Source of the DNA: Streptomyces longisporoflavus | GTDB lineage: Bacteria; Actinomycetota; Actinomycetes; Streptomycetales; Streptomycetaceae | Direction of reading: 5' to 3' | Length of the DNA stretch: 64,000 bases | NCBI RefSeq assembly: GCF_014649775.1 | Contig: NZ_BMTR01000016.1 | Location: 1 to 64,000, forward strand | Shown here: positions 17,159 through 25,670 of the stretch, piece by piece | How positions within the stretch are numbered: the stretch's first letter is position 1 | How the letters are laid out: the number at the start of each line of letters is the position of its first letter | Notes under the pieces: model-generated | Seen by the model: the letters and a program-made list of their open reading frames with translations, nothing else | The model's database searches: none | Told to the model about the DNA's origin: nothing | Position numbers and translations under genes: made by a program

Positions 17159-17361
17159 GTCCTGTGGCTCCTTGTATCGGGGTCTGCGTACTCAGCTGGT
17201 GCACGGCCTTCGGTCCCTGGCCGCATCCGCAAAGCCTAGCCACCGCCTCCGCGCGGGGCGCTGATCAATCGGGTGGCGAAGCACCCCTGTGTATCGGGTA
17301 TCGTTTACGTCGTTGCCACGGAGCGCACCGCACCAGCGGGACGTTTCCAGGCAGCATCCCA

Positions 17362-17406
17362 GGCGGTGTGGCTCAGCCTTCCCAGGTTCGAATCCTGGCG
17401 CCGCCA
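17362..17406 (+). pseudogene. tRNA-Tyr remnant lacking D and anticodon arms
   Basis: A 45-base sequence keeps the tRNA ends only. GGCGGTG (17362-17368) pairs over seven positions with CGCCGCC (17399-17405), then the discriminator A. The T arm is intact: CCAGG-TTCGAAT-CCTGG (17382-17398). Only 13 bases separate acceptor and T stem, so D arm, anticodon arm and most of the variable arm are absent. From memory, the acceptor, the GCTCAGCC variable-arm end and the T arm match Streptomyces tRNA-Tyr, which also sits beside yajQ and serves as the SLP1 attB site in S. coelicolor. The rest of the 17159-17474 gap holds the upstream region and a terminator. Confidence 0.8.
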
Positions 17407-17415
17407 CACGAAGGA

Positions 17416-17460
17416 GACCCTCTCCGGTCTTGCGGAAACGCAAGGCGGAGGGGGTCTTTT
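17416..17460 (+). terminator. intrinsic terminator after the tRNA-Tyr remnant
   Basis: Stem GACCCTCTCCG...CTTGCG pairs with CGCAAG...CGGAGGGGGTC around a GAAA loop, followed by TTTT. It begins ten bases after the tRNA remnant, as expected for a tRNA gene's own terminator. Confidence 0.85.
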
Positions 17461-17474
17461 CGTACGCTGAGGGC

Positions 17475-17714
17475 ATGTCGTCCATGTCGTCAGCGCCCTC
17501 CATGTCATCGCGCCGCAGGAACTGCCCCGAGTGCCGGCGTGACATTGCCGTCGTCGCGGGGCGTTTCGCGCGCCACGATCCGCCGGGTCAGCGCGGTAGC
17601 GGTGACCTCGTCTCCTGCCCTGGCTCGCGCAGGCAGGCCATGCTGGGAGCCGCACAGCCCGCTCTGGACGGCTACGCGGTCCCGGACTTCCCGGGGCAGC
17701 TCTCGCTGTTCTGA
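17475..17714 (+). CDS. small CPEC-motif protein, function unknown
   Basis: 79 aa from the ATG at 17475, preceded by GAGGGC. A Ser/Met-rich start is followed by RNCPECRRDIAVVAGRFARHD, then LVSCPGS. The paired cysteines plus the later cysteine and histidine suggest a small zinc-binding fold. I recall similar short proteins being common in Streptomyces but know of no function. It sits directly after the tRNA-Tyr terminator, a common integration hot spot, yet its base composition looks native. Confidence 0.65.
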   Translation: MSSMSSAPSMSSRRRNCPECRRDIAVVAGRFARHDPPGQRGSGDLVSCPGSRRQAMLGAAQPALDGYAVPDFPGQLSLF

Positions 17715-17760
17715 GAGCCTCTGGTGGCCCTCCAGGGCGCACGGAGGCGTGAGGCGGCGG

Positions 17761-18138
17761 CTACGGCTGGCGTACGTCCATCCGGCTCACCAGGCCGTCG
17801 GCGCGGAACGTGTAGACGTGCTCGACCGTCGTCGGTGCCCAGTGGTCGCCCGTCTCGTCCCGCAGCCCCGGCCGTACGGTCGCCACGACCCGCCGCCCGT
17901 CGTCGTCGAGCCGCAGTCTCTCCAGGTGCACCAGCGGGTGCATCACCGCGAACTGCCGTGCCCAGTAGGCGCGGACCGCCGCGATGCCGCGGGCACGGGT
18001 GTTGTCCAGCAGGTTCGGCCAGTCCACGTCGGGTGCCAGTGAGCGGGGGATGAACGCGTCGCGCTCTTCGGTACTGAAGACGGCGTACATCCGCCGCAAG
18101 AGCGCTTCTTGCGCGGCGGGCACATGGGAAGCAGGCAT
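17761..18138 (-). CDS. SnoaL-like (NTF2 superfamily) protein
   Basis: 125 aa. An alpha+beta cone fold is suggested by the helix-rich N-terminus (EALLRRMYAVFSTEERDAF), the DVDWPNLLD segment, and C-terminal strands ending VEHVYTFRADGLVSRMDVRQP, the classic SnoaL/NTF2 finish. Members include polyketide cyclases, isomerases and many proteins of unknown role. The ATG has a strong GGGGAGG six to seven bases upstream. It stands alone, 101 bases from the next gene. No substrate can be inferred. Confidence 0.75.
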   Translation of the reverse strand: MPASHVPAAQEALLRRMYAVFSTEERDAFIPRSLAPDVDWPNLLDNTRARGIAAVRAYWARQFAVMHPLVHLERLRLDDDGRRVVATVRPGLRDETGDHWAPTTVEHVYTFRADGLVSRMDVRQP

Positions 18139-18239
18139 GGCGTTCCTCCCCTGGGCGGCAGTTCAAGCCAAGCACCGCCCCGCGCGCGTGGCATCCCTCA
18201 GGAGGCCGACATCAGAAGACAGGCAGTTGTGGATGGACG

Positions 18240-18896
18240 TCAGTTACCCGCAACCGACTTGACCGCCACGGACACCGGCGTGGAGCCGCTGACCAGTTCC
18301 AGCGTCAGGCCCGCGGTCGCCGACGAGTCGACGAGCTCCGCGAGCACGGCGGCCACGTCGTCGCGCGGGATCGGCCCGCGTCCGGTCGACGCCTCCAGGC
18401 GTACGAGGCCGGTGCCCGCGTCGTCCGTCAGCATGCCGGGGCGCAGGATCGTCCAGTCCAGAGACTTGCGGCCGCGTACGGACGCGTCGGCCTCGCCCTT
18501 GGCCCGGAGGTAGGCGTCGAAGATCTCGTCGCCCTTGTGCGCGGGATCGGCGCCCATCGACGACACGACTACGTAGCGCCGCACGCCCGCGCGCTCCGCC
18601 GCGTCGGCGAAGAGCACGGCGGCGTCCCGGTCCACGGTGTTCTTGCGGTCGGCTCCGCTGCCCGGCCCCGCGCCCGCCGCGAAGACGGCCGCGTCGGCGC
18701 CCTCCAGGTGCCCGGCGACCTCGTCGACCGACGCCGACTCCAGGTCGCACAGTGCTGCTTCGGCGCCCGCCGCCCGCAGGTCGCCCTCCTGCCCGTTTCT
18801 GCGGATGAGCCCGACGACCTCGTCACCCCGCGCGGCGAGCAACCGCTCCAGCCGCAGCGCGATCTGACCATGACCACCAGCGATGACAATGCGCAT
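18240..18896 (-). CDS. NAD(P)-binding SDR-family protein (NAD(P)H-binding, atypical)
   Basis: 218 aa from the ATG at 18894-18896. MRIVIAGGHGQIALRLERLL is a Rossmann GxxGxI dinucleotide-binding turn. VVVSSMGADPA and the YLRAKGEAD segment follow, where the YxxxK motif of classical SDRs has become YLRAK. The family (NAD(P)H-binding, YwnB/NmrA-like) contains reductases and redox sensors of varied function. An upstream in-frame start 15 codons earlier is less likely because the Rossmann strand would be internal. Substrate unknown. Confidence 0.85.
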   Translation of the reverse strand: MRIVIAGGHGQIALRLERLLAARGDEVVGLIRRNGQEGDLRAAGAEAALCDLESASVDEVAGHLEGADAAVFAAGAGPGSGADRKNTVDRDAAVLFADAAERAGVRRYVVVSSMGADPAHKGDEIFDAYLRAKGEADASVRGRKSLDWTILRPGMLTDDAGTGLVRLEASTGRGPIPRDDVAAVLAELVDSSATAGLTLELVSGSTPVSVAVKSVAGN

Positions 18897-18992
18897 GTCT
18901 CCGACCGTACGGCAGCCCATGCAAGATCGCCCCGCGCACACGGGGGCGCGCCGGAAAACGCCGGTCCGCCCGCAATGAAGGTTCCGTGCCCC

Positions 18993-20294
18993 TCAGGAAG
19001 GTTCCGCGCCCTTCGCCCGGCCCGGCCCCGTTCCGTTCGAGCGGCCTTGCCGCGGCAGGTCGAGGGCCACGGACGCCGCCGAGTCGCAGTACTCCCGTAC
19101 CGCGCTGGTCCGTGCCACCACGCGCCCCCGGTGCACCACAATGCGGCTGTACGCGAGCGAGAGCGCCCCCGCGAGACGGTCGCCCCGCACCGCGAGCAAC
19201 TCGGCGGGGAAGCCCGCCTCCACCCGCACCTGCGGAAGCCCCATGGCGGCCCGCGCCGCCGCGCTCACGGTGCCGTACGCCTCATGAGGGCGCAGCCCGC
19301 ACCGCGAGGCCAGCAGATAGGCGGCCTCCAGCGGATCCCCGCGGCCCACGGGGTTCGACACGTCCCGCATGGCCCCACTGCCCGCCGCGACCCGCACGCC
19401 GGCCGCCCGCAGCAGCCGTACCGGAGCCACCGCGCCCCGCCGGTCCACGCTTCCGCACCCGCCCTGCGGCAGGCACACCACCGTCACGCCTGCCGCCGCC
19501 AGCTGTTCCGCGGTCCGCGCCGCCACGTCCGACGGCAGCCGCCCGAGCCCGCCGCACGGCCCGATCGTCACCCCCGGCCGCAGCCCGCCCGCCATCGCCG
19601 CGAGCCGCCCGAGCCGCGCCGGATCGCTGCCGTCCGTGTGCAGGTCGACGGGGCAGCCGTGCTCGGCGGCGACCTCGAGCACCGCCTCCACGTACCCGGT
19701 GGGGTCGGGGTCGAGGTCGGGGCAGCCGCCCACTACGGAGGCGCCCATCTTCACCGCGTCCCGCAGCATCGCGAGACCGTCGGCGCCGGCCGCCCCGGTC
19801 AGCAGCCGTGGCACGGCCACGGCCGTCAGATCGACCAGGCCGCGCAGCGAGCGCCGCGCCTGCAACACCGCTTCCATCGAGGTGAGCCCCGGTACGTCGC
19901 CGATCCGTACGTGCGAGCGCAGCGCCGTGGCGCCGTGCCCGAGCTGCAGCAGAGCGGCCTCGGTGGTCCTGCGCTGGACGTCGGCGAGCTCGTACGAGGC
20001 CGGGCCGTCCGTGTCCGCGGACAGGGCCGTGTCGCTGTGCGCGTGCGGTTCGGCCGCGGCCGGCAGCAAGAGGTAGCCGTCGAGGTCCACGCGCGCGTTG
20101 AGCGTGGTCAGGCTGCCCGCCGTGCCGACCGCTTCGATGCGCCCGGAGCCGAGCCGCACGTCCACGGTCCGGCCATCGGTCAGCCGGGCGCCGCAGAGGA
20201 GCAGCGATGTGGCGTCGGCGTCACCCGAGGAGCCGGACGAGCCGGAGGAGCCTGAGGAACCGGAGGAGTGTGGCTGCGGCTGGCTGTCGGGCAT
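18993..20294 (-). CDS. amidohydrolase-family protein with missing catalytic residues
   Basis: 433 aa. It resembles cytosine deaminase-type amidohydrolases: the first metal motif H-x-H is present in EPHAHSDTAL, and the second-sheet histidine in PVDLHTDGSD. By manual comparison with E. coli cytosine deaminase, the catalytic glutamate after that histidine is glycine, the SHC-type histidine motif reads TIGPCGGLG, and the GxDD metal aspartate region reads AAGSGAMRDVSNPVG. The N-terminus has a GSSGSSG repeat. It may be a non-catalytic or divergent member. It starts 57 bases before the next minus-strand gene and faces the tRNA cluster. Confidence 0.75.
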   Translation of the reverse strand: MPDSQPQPHSSGSSGSSGSSGSSGDADATSLLLCGARLTDGRTVDVRLGSGRIEAVGTAGSLTTLNARVDLDGYLLLPAAAEPHAHSDTALSADTDGPASYELADVQRRTTEAALLQLGHGATALRSHVRIGDVPGLTSMEAVLQARRSLRGLVDLTAVAVPRLLTGAAGADGLAMLRDAVKMGASVVGGCPDLDPDPTGYVEAVLEVAAEHGCPVDLHTDGSDPARLGRLAAMAGGLRPGVTIGPCGGLGRLPSDVAARTAEQLAAAGVTVVCLPQGGCGSVDRRGAVAPVRLLRAAGVRVAAGSGAMRDVSNPVGRGDPLEAAYLLASRCGLRPHEAYGTVSAAARAAMGLPQVRVEAGFPAELLAVRGDRLAGALSLAYSRIVVHRGRVVARTSAVREYCDSAASVALDLPRQGRSNGTGPGRAKGAEPS

Positions 20295-20582
20295 CGCGCT
20301 CCTGGGGTTCGGGGGCGGCTGCGGGACGTGGCGTCGTCCGGGTCGGAGGCGTCCCGGCCGGAGGCGGCCGGGCTCACGACGTCCAAGATCACGCAGAGTG
20401 GGTCGAGCCTAGGGCGACGACCGGCCCTCTTCGAGGAGGAGCGGAATAGTCGTACCGGCGTGGTGCGAGGGCCCGGAAGCGCCGTGTGGGAGCCGCATAG
20501 GGGTCGGGCAGGGGCCCGTAGGAGCGGGGCGCGAGCCACCGCACGGGCGGGGTGCGAGTCCCGGCCGGGCAAAGGCGCGGCG

Positions 20583-20659
20583 CTGAACCGGCATGGCACC
20601 AAGGGCTGAACCCGCATGGCACGACGGGTTCAACCGGCACGGCACCAGGGCCTGAACCG
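20583..20659. repeat. three ~23-bp tandem repeats in a gene-free gap
   Basis: Units start at 20583, 20606 and 20629 with the form CTGAACCGGCATGGCACCAAGGG, followed by a partial fourth (CCTGAACCG). They lie in the 512-base gap 20295-20806 between the amidohydrolase and tRNA-Thr. I see no supported gene in the gap. A possible tRNA promoter is TTGGGC (20766-20771) with TAATGT (20790-20795). Confidence 0.7.
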
Positions 20660-20806
20660 ACCGCCGCGAACGGGCGAACCAGTGTGGCGCGAGGCGCTGA
20701 AGTGAAGTGGTGAGACGGCCGGGACGGCTGCCGCTCTGCCCCCGGAGAGCCCGGGCGAAACGGATTTGGGCGATCGGCGACCGAGCGTGTAATGTCTTCA
20801 TCGCTC

Positions 20807-20879
20807 GCCCCAATAGCTCAGTCGGTAGAGCGTCTCCATGGTAAGGAGAAGGTCTGCGGTTCGATTCCGCATTGGGGCT
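20807..20879 (+). tRNA. tRNA-Thr (GGT)
   Basis: 73 bases. Acceptor GCCCCAA pairs with TTGGGGC. The D arm is TAGCTCAGTCGGTAGAGC. The anticodon stem TCTCC/GGAGA encloses the loop ATGGTAA, giving anticodon GGT (Thr, ACC/ACT codons). The T arm is TGCGGTTCGATTCCGCA. The 3' CCA is not encoded. Confidence 0.97.
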
Positions 20880-20926
20880 CTGATGTTGGTTGATCCTCGC
20901 CTTCGGGCGGGGAGATCCGGCATCGC

Positions 20927-20999
20927 AGCGGTGTAGCTCAGTCGGTAGAGCAAGCGGCTCATAATCGCTGTGTCACCGGTTCAAGTCCGGTCACCGCTA
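20927..20999 (+). tRNA. tRNA-Met (CAT), elongator type
   Basis: 73 bases. Acceptor AGCGGTG pairs with CACCGCT. The anticodon stem AGCGG/TCGCT encloses CTCATAA, giving CAT. The T arm is ACCGGTTCAAGTCCGGT. The A-U first acceptor pair and the D arm fit an elongator rather than an initiator tRNA. It lies 47 bases after tRNA-Thr, probably on one transcript with it and rpmG. Confidence 0.96.
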
Positions 21000-21089
21000 C
21001 TAATTGGTAGCCGATTGTGGGGTCGGACCTTCGATCGGCTACTATTTTTTTGCGTTCATCCGTCCATCCGTCCGTCAAGGAGCACTCAC

Positions 21090-21254
21090 GTGGCTGCCAC
21101 AGACGTCCGCCCGAAGATCACGCTGGCCTGCGTGGAGTGCAAGGAGCGGAACTACATCACCAAGAAGAACCGGCGTAACGACCCGGACCGTCTTGAGATG
21201 AAGAAGCACTGCCCGCGCTGCAACGCGCACACTGCGCACCGCGAAACGCGCTAG
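21090..21254 (+). CDS. rpmG: 50S ribosomal protein L33, zinc-binding form
   Basis: 54 aa from a GTG with AAGGAG upstream. The two cysteine pairs CVEC and CPRC mark the zinc-containing (C+) form of L33; Streptomyces also carry a cysteine-free paralogue induced under zinc shortage, known from S. coelicolor. The run tRNA-Thr, tRNA-Met, rpmG, two MaoC genes parallels the mycobacterial rpmG2-hadABC locus. Confidence 0.96.
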   Translation: MAATDVRPKITLACVECKERNYITKKNRRNDPDRLEMKKHCPRCNAHTAHRETR

Positions 21255-21270
21255 ACACAGGCTCGTACAC

Positions 21271-21301
21271 GAGGCCGTCCCCGTTTTCCGGGGGCGGCCT
21301 C
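21271..21301 (+). terminator. rpmG terminator
   Basis: Stem GAGGCCGTCCCC with GGGGGCGGCCTC around GTTTTCC, 16 bases after the rpmG stop codon. Confidence 0.8.
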
Positions 21302-21337
21302 GCGTCGTTACCCATACCTGCAGGAGGTGCCGAGTCC

Positions 21338-21826
21338 ATGGCGCTCGACCAGTCCTTCGTGGGGCGGTCCTACCCGCCCACCGATCCCTATGAGGTCGGC
21401 CGGGAGAAGATCCGTGAGTTCGCCGAAGCGGTGGGCGACACCAATCCCGCGTACACCGACGCGGAGGCCGCCAAGGCGTTCGGGCACCCCGATGTGATCG
21501 CCCCGCCGACTTTTGTGTTCGCCATCTCTTTCAAGGCCGCCGGACAGGTCATCGAGGACCCGCAGCTGGGACTCGACTACAGCCGCGTCGTCCACGGGGA
21601 CCAGAAGTTCGCGTACACCCGCCCGGTGCGTGCGGGAGACCGGCTCACGGTCACCTCGACCATCGAGGCCATCAAGTCGCTGGCGGGCAACGACATCCTG
21701 GACATCCGGGGTGAGGTCCACGACGAGGCCGGCGAGCACGTCGTGACCGCCTGGACCAAGCTCGTCGCGCGGGCGGCGGACCCGGAGGCAGAGCCCGCGA
21801 CGGCGCCTGCGGCAGAGGGAGCGTGA
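21338..21826 (+). CDS. MaoC-like (R)-hydroxyacyl dehydratase, HadA type
   Basis: 162 aa with a FAS1_DH_region/MaoC N-terminal hot-dog fold. It begins MALDQSFVGRSYPPTDPYEV, a start shared with actinomycete HadA/UPF0336 proteins, and has VIAPPTFVF and VHGDQKFAYTRPVRAGD. The HadA-type subunit itself lacks the catalytic Asp/His pair and supports substrate binding in a heterodimer with the next gene product. The likely reaction is dehydration of 3-hydroxyacyl thioesters in fatty acid elongation. CAGGAGG lies upstream of the ATG. Four bases separate it from the HadB-like gene. Confidence 0.85.
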   Translation: MALDQSFVGRSYPPTDPYEVGREKIREFAEAVGDTNPAYTDAEAAKAFGHPDVIAPPTFVFAISFKAAGQVIEDPQLGLDYSRVVHGDQKFAYTRPVRAGDRLTVTSTIEAIKSLAGNDILDIRGEVHDEAGEHVVTAWTKLVARAADPEAEPATAPAAEGA

Positions 21827-21830
21827 GTCG

Positions 21831-22259
21831 ATGACCGCCAAGATTTCGTACGACAGCGTCGAGGTCGGCACCGAGCTGACGGCCCAGAGTTTCCCCGTGA
21901 CGCGAGCCACACTCGTGCGGTACGCGGGCGCCTCCGGCGACTTCAACCCGATCCACTGGAACGAGAAGTTCGCGGTCGAGGTCGGTCTTCCCGACGTCAT
22001 CGCGCACGGCATGTTCACCATGGCCGAGGCGATCCGTGTGGTGACGGACTGGACGGGTGACCCCGCCGCCGTCGTCGAGTACGGCGTGCGCTTCACCAAG
22101 CCCGTCGTGGTCCCGAACGACGACAAGGGTGCGCTGATCGAGGTCAGCGCCAAGGTCGCCCAGAAGCTCGACGACAACCGGGTCCGGGTGGACCTGGTGG
22201 CCAAGAGCGGTGGCCAGAAGGTCCTCGGGATGTCCCGCGCCGTGGTCCAGCTCGCCTGA
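21831..22259 (+). CDS. MaoC-like (R)-hydroxyacyl dehydratase, HadB type
   Basis: 142 aa. The hydratase 2 motif is present: the aspartate of YAGASGDFNPIHWNEKFA and the histidine five residues later (IHW), followed by VIAHGMFTMAE. These form the catalytic Asp/His dyad of MaoC enzymes, so this is the active subunit partnering the preceding protein. It is cytoplasmic. The pair corresponds to mycobacterial HadAB; whether it serves primary fatty acid synthesis here is inferred. Confidence 0.88.
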   Translation: MTAKISYDSVEVGTELTAQSFPVTRATLVRYAGASGDFNPIHWNEKFAVEVGLPDVIAHGMFTMAEAIRVVTDWTGDPAAVVEYGVRFTKPVVVPNDDKGALIEVSAKVAQKLDDNRVRVDLVAKSGGQKVLGMSRAVVQLA

Positions 22260-22301
22260 CCTTCGTGCGGCATGAAGAGATAACTCGTACGGAATGAAGA
22301 G

Positions 22302-22336
22302 GTAAGGGGCATCCGTCCAGGGCGGGTGCCCCTTAC
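22302..22336 (+). terminator. terminator after the dehydratase pair
   Basis: Stem GTAAGGGGCATCCG with CGGGTGCCCCTTAC (one T-G wobble), followed by TTGT, 42 bases after the stop. Confidence 0.85.
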
Positions 22337-22369
22337 TTGTCCGCTTGCCGACCGCCCTCTTGACGTAGG

Positions 22370-22387
22370 TAGTGATTGGCCACTAAC
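22370..22387. promoter_or_regulatory. probable TetR operator before its own gene
   Basis: Inverted repeat TAGTG-N6-CACTA, nine bases before the tetR ATG. The half-sites resemble those before the MFS gene at 23026-23045, suggesting autoregulation plus control of the transporter. Confidence 0.6.
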
Positions 22388-22395
22388 TTTCTCGC

Positions 22396-22959
22396 ATGGT
22401 CAGGATGAGTGCAGAAGAGCGGCGCGAGAGCGTCATCCGCGCGGCGATGATCGAGTTCGCCCGCGGTGGCTACAACGGCACGTCCACCGAGGCGATCGCC
22501 AAGCGGGTGGGCGTCTCGCAGCCGTATCTCTTCCGTCTCTTCGCGGGGAAGGAGGCCATCTTCCTCGCCGCTTCCAGGCGGTGCCTCCAAGAGGTCAAAG
22601 AGGTCTTCACGAAGGCGTCCGAGGGGCTTGAGGGCCAGGAGGCCCTGCATGCCATGAGCGCGGCCTATCAGGGGCTCATCGCCGATGACCCGGACATGCT
22701 GCTCATGCAGATGCAGACGTATGTCGCCATCGCCTCCGCGGAGGCCTCCGGTGACCGCGAGTTCGGCGAGGCGCTGCGGGCCGGCTGGATGGAGATGTAC
22801 GACACGGCTCACCTCGCGCTGGGAGCGGACGTCGACGAGACGACGCAATTCCTCGCGTACGGCATGTTGGTCAACGTCCTGGTGTCGATGGGGTTCAAGG
22901 CCGATCACCGGGTGTGGACGGGCTTTTACGACTCGGCTCAGCCCAAGTCCGATGAGTGA
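22396..22959 (+). CDS. TetR-family repressor
   Basis: 187 aa. The N-terminal helix-turn-helix reads RESVIRAAMIEFARGGYNGT...TEAIAKRVGVSQPYLFRLF, the TetR signature; the C-terminal ligand domain is all-alpha (about 65-187). The start is the ATG at 22396; an ATG three codons later is also possible, and neither has a clear ribosome site, so the mRNA may have a very short leader. The MFS exporter follows 99 bases downstream in the same direction, preceded by a similar palindrome, so the regulator probably represses both. Confidence 0.88.
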   Translation: MVRMSAEERRESVIRAAMIEFARGGYNGTSTEAIAKRVGVSQPYLFRLFAGKEAIFLAASRRCLQEVKEVFTKASEGLEGQEALHAMSAAYQGLIADDPDMLLMQMQTYVAIASAEASGDREFGEALRAGWMEMYDTAHLALGADVDETTQFLAYGMLVNVLVSMGFKADHRVWTGFYDSAQPKSDE

Positions 22960-23025
22960 GTCGCATGCCGCACGTCGTATGTCGCATGTGTCACGGGGGG
23001 GGTGCGCTTTTTTGCGCCCCAGCAA

Positions 23026-23045
23026 GTTAGTCATCAATAACTAAC
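23026..23045. promoter_or_regulatory. probable TetR operator before the MFS exporter
   Basis: Perfect inverted repeat GTTAGT-N8-ACTAAC ending 13 bases before the MFS ATG. It shares the TAGT/ACTA core with the palindrome at 22370-22387. A hairpin with a six-T loop (about 22997-23020) just upstream may end the tetR transcript. Confidence 0.65.
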
Positions 23046-23058
23046 CACAGGGGAAGTA

Positions 23059-24519
23059 ATGTCACAGCAGACAGCACGGCGCGGGGGAGCAGGCTGGGCC
23101 CTCGCCATCACCAGCGTCGCCGGATTCATGGCGGCCCTCGACAACCTCGTCGTCACCACCGCTCTGCCCGCCATCCGCGAGGACTTCGGGGGAGAGTTGC
23201 ACGACCTCGAATGGACGGTGAGCGCCTACACCCTCACCTTCGCCGTGCTGCTGATGTTCGGCGCGGCACTCGGTGACCGCTTCGGGCGCCGCAAGCTCTT
23301 CGTCACCGGCCTCGCGATCTTCACCGGAGCCTCCGCCGCCGCGGCCCTCGCGCCCGGCATCGAGGCGCTGGTCGCCGCCCGCGCGGTCCAGGGCGTCGGC
23401 GCCGCGATCATGATGCCGCTGACGCTGACCCTGCTCACGGCGGCCGTTCCGGCGGCCAAGCGCGGGATGATGTACGGGATATGGGGCGCCGTCAACGGCC
23501 TCGCGGTCGCCGGCGGTCCGCTCATCGGCGGCAGCCTCACCGAGCATGTGTCCTGGCAGTGGATCTTCTGGTTGAACGTTCCGCTCGGCCTCGCGCTGCT
23601 GCCGCTGGCCCGGCTGCGGCTCTCCGAGTCGTACGGCACGGGAGCGCCGCTCGACATCGCCGGGACGCTGCTGGCCAGCGGCGGGCTCTTCGGCATCGTG
23701 TACGGGCTGATCCGGGGCAACATCGACGGCTGGACCAGCGCACCTGTCCTGACCGGCCTGATCGCGGGCGCCGCGCTGCTCGCCGGCTTCGTCCACCACG
23801 GAATCCGCAGCAAGAACCCGATGCTGCCGATGCGTCTCTTCCGTAACCGTGCCTTCTCCGCGATCAACGCCGCGAGCCTGCTGATGTTCGTCGGGATGTT
23901 CGGCTCGATCTTCCTGCTCAGCCAGTTCATGCAGAACGTCCTCGGATACTCGCCGACCGAGGCGGGCCTGCGGATGCTCCCCTGGACCGGCATGCCGATG
24001 ATCGTCTCTCCGGTCGCGGCCTACCTCTCCGACCGGTTCGGTGGCCGCCCCGTCGTGACCGCCGGTCTCGCGCTCCAGGCCCTCGGCCTCGCCTGGTTCG
24101 CCGCCATCGTGCAGACCGATGTGTCGTACGCCGCCCAGCTGCCCGCCCTGATCATCAGCGGGGTCGGCATGGCGCTGTACTTCGCCCCCGCCGCGAATCT
24201 GGTGATGTCCAGCGTCCGTCCGTCCGAGCAGGGCATCGCGTCCGGCGCCAACAACGCCCTGCGTGAGGTCGGCGGCGCCCTCGGCATCGCGACCCTCGCC
24301 TCGGTCTTCTCCGCGCAGGGTGGCTACGGGCCCGCCCAGCACTTCGTGGACGGCCTCGGGCCCGCGCTGTGGGTGGGCGCGGCCCTGGTCGGTGTGGGCG
24401 CGGTGGCGGCGGCGCTGCTGCCGGGGCGGACGGTGACCGCGAAGCCCGCCGCCGTACCTGGCGCCGTGCCTGCCGCGGCTGCGGCCGGGACCGAGGCGCG
24501 TACGCCGGCCGGTGTCTGA
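23059..24519 (+). CDS. MFS drug exporter, DHA2 (14-TM) family
   Basis: 486 aa, about 14 hydrophobic segments. FMAALDNLVVTTALPAIRED is the DHA2 motif D1-like start, and GDRFGRRKLFVTGL is MFS motif A between helices 2 and 3. The motif C-like region contains AVNGLAVAGGPLIGGSL. The predicted role is proton-driven export of a hydrophobic compound across the cytoplasmic membrane. Start ATG with AGGGGAAG upstream. It is probably controlled by the upstream TetR protein. Ala/Pro-rich tail, no substrate evident. Confidence 0.9.
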   Translation: MSQQTARRGGAGWALAITSVAGFMAALDNLVVTTALPAIREDFGGELHDLEWTVSAYTLTFAVLLMFGAALGDRFGRRKLFVTGLAIFTGASAAAALAPGIEALVAARAVQGVGAAIMMPLTLTLLTAAVPAAKRGMMYGIWGAVNGLAVAGGPLIGGSLTEHVSWQWIFWLNVPLGLALLPLARLRLSESYGTGAPLDIAGTLLASGGLFGIVYGLIRGNIDGWTSAPVLTGLIAGAALLAGFVHHGIRSKNPMLPMRLFRNRAFSAINAASLLMFVGMFGSIFLLSQFMQNVLGYSPTEAGLRMLPWTGMPMIVSPVAAYLSDRFGGRPVVTAGLALQALGLAWFAAIVQTDVSYAAQLPALIISGVGMALYFAPAANLVMSSVRPSEQGIASGANNALREVGGALGIATLASVFSAQGGYGPAQHFVDGLGPALWVGAALVGVGAVAAALLPGRTVTAKPAAVPGAVPAAAAAGTEARTPAGV

Positions 24520-24542
24520 GCAGGCAGCGTCCCTCTCACCCC

Positions 24543-24583
24543 ACGGTCCGCGGCCCCGCCCGAGCGGCGGGACCGCGGACCGT
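24543..24583 (+). terminator. terminator of the MFS gene
   Basis: Long stem: ACGGTCCGCGG (24543-24553) with CCGCGGACCGT (24573-24583), extended by CCCGCC/GGCGGG around CGAG. It lies 23 bases after the stop and only 12 bases before the murB GTG. Confidence 0.85.
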
Positions 24584-24595
24584 ACTCTTGAGCAC

Positions 24596-25651
<1,056 letters not shown>

Positions 25652-25670
25652 GGCGCCCGGTGGTGAGCGG

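Noticed and set aside
17362..17406. Functional minimal tRNA
   Set aside because: There is no anticodon loop, and the gap between acceptor and T stem is only 13 bases.
17305..17742. Minus-strand protein containing WRRQDSNLGRLSH
   Set aside because: This peptide is the well-known false translation of tRNA T-arm sequence; it reads through the tRNA-Tyr remnant.
20180..20617. Minus-strand 145-residue protein over the repeats before tRNA-Thr
   Set aside because: It overlaps the start of the amidohydrolase gene in another frame and consists of Pro/Arg/Ala-rich sequence.
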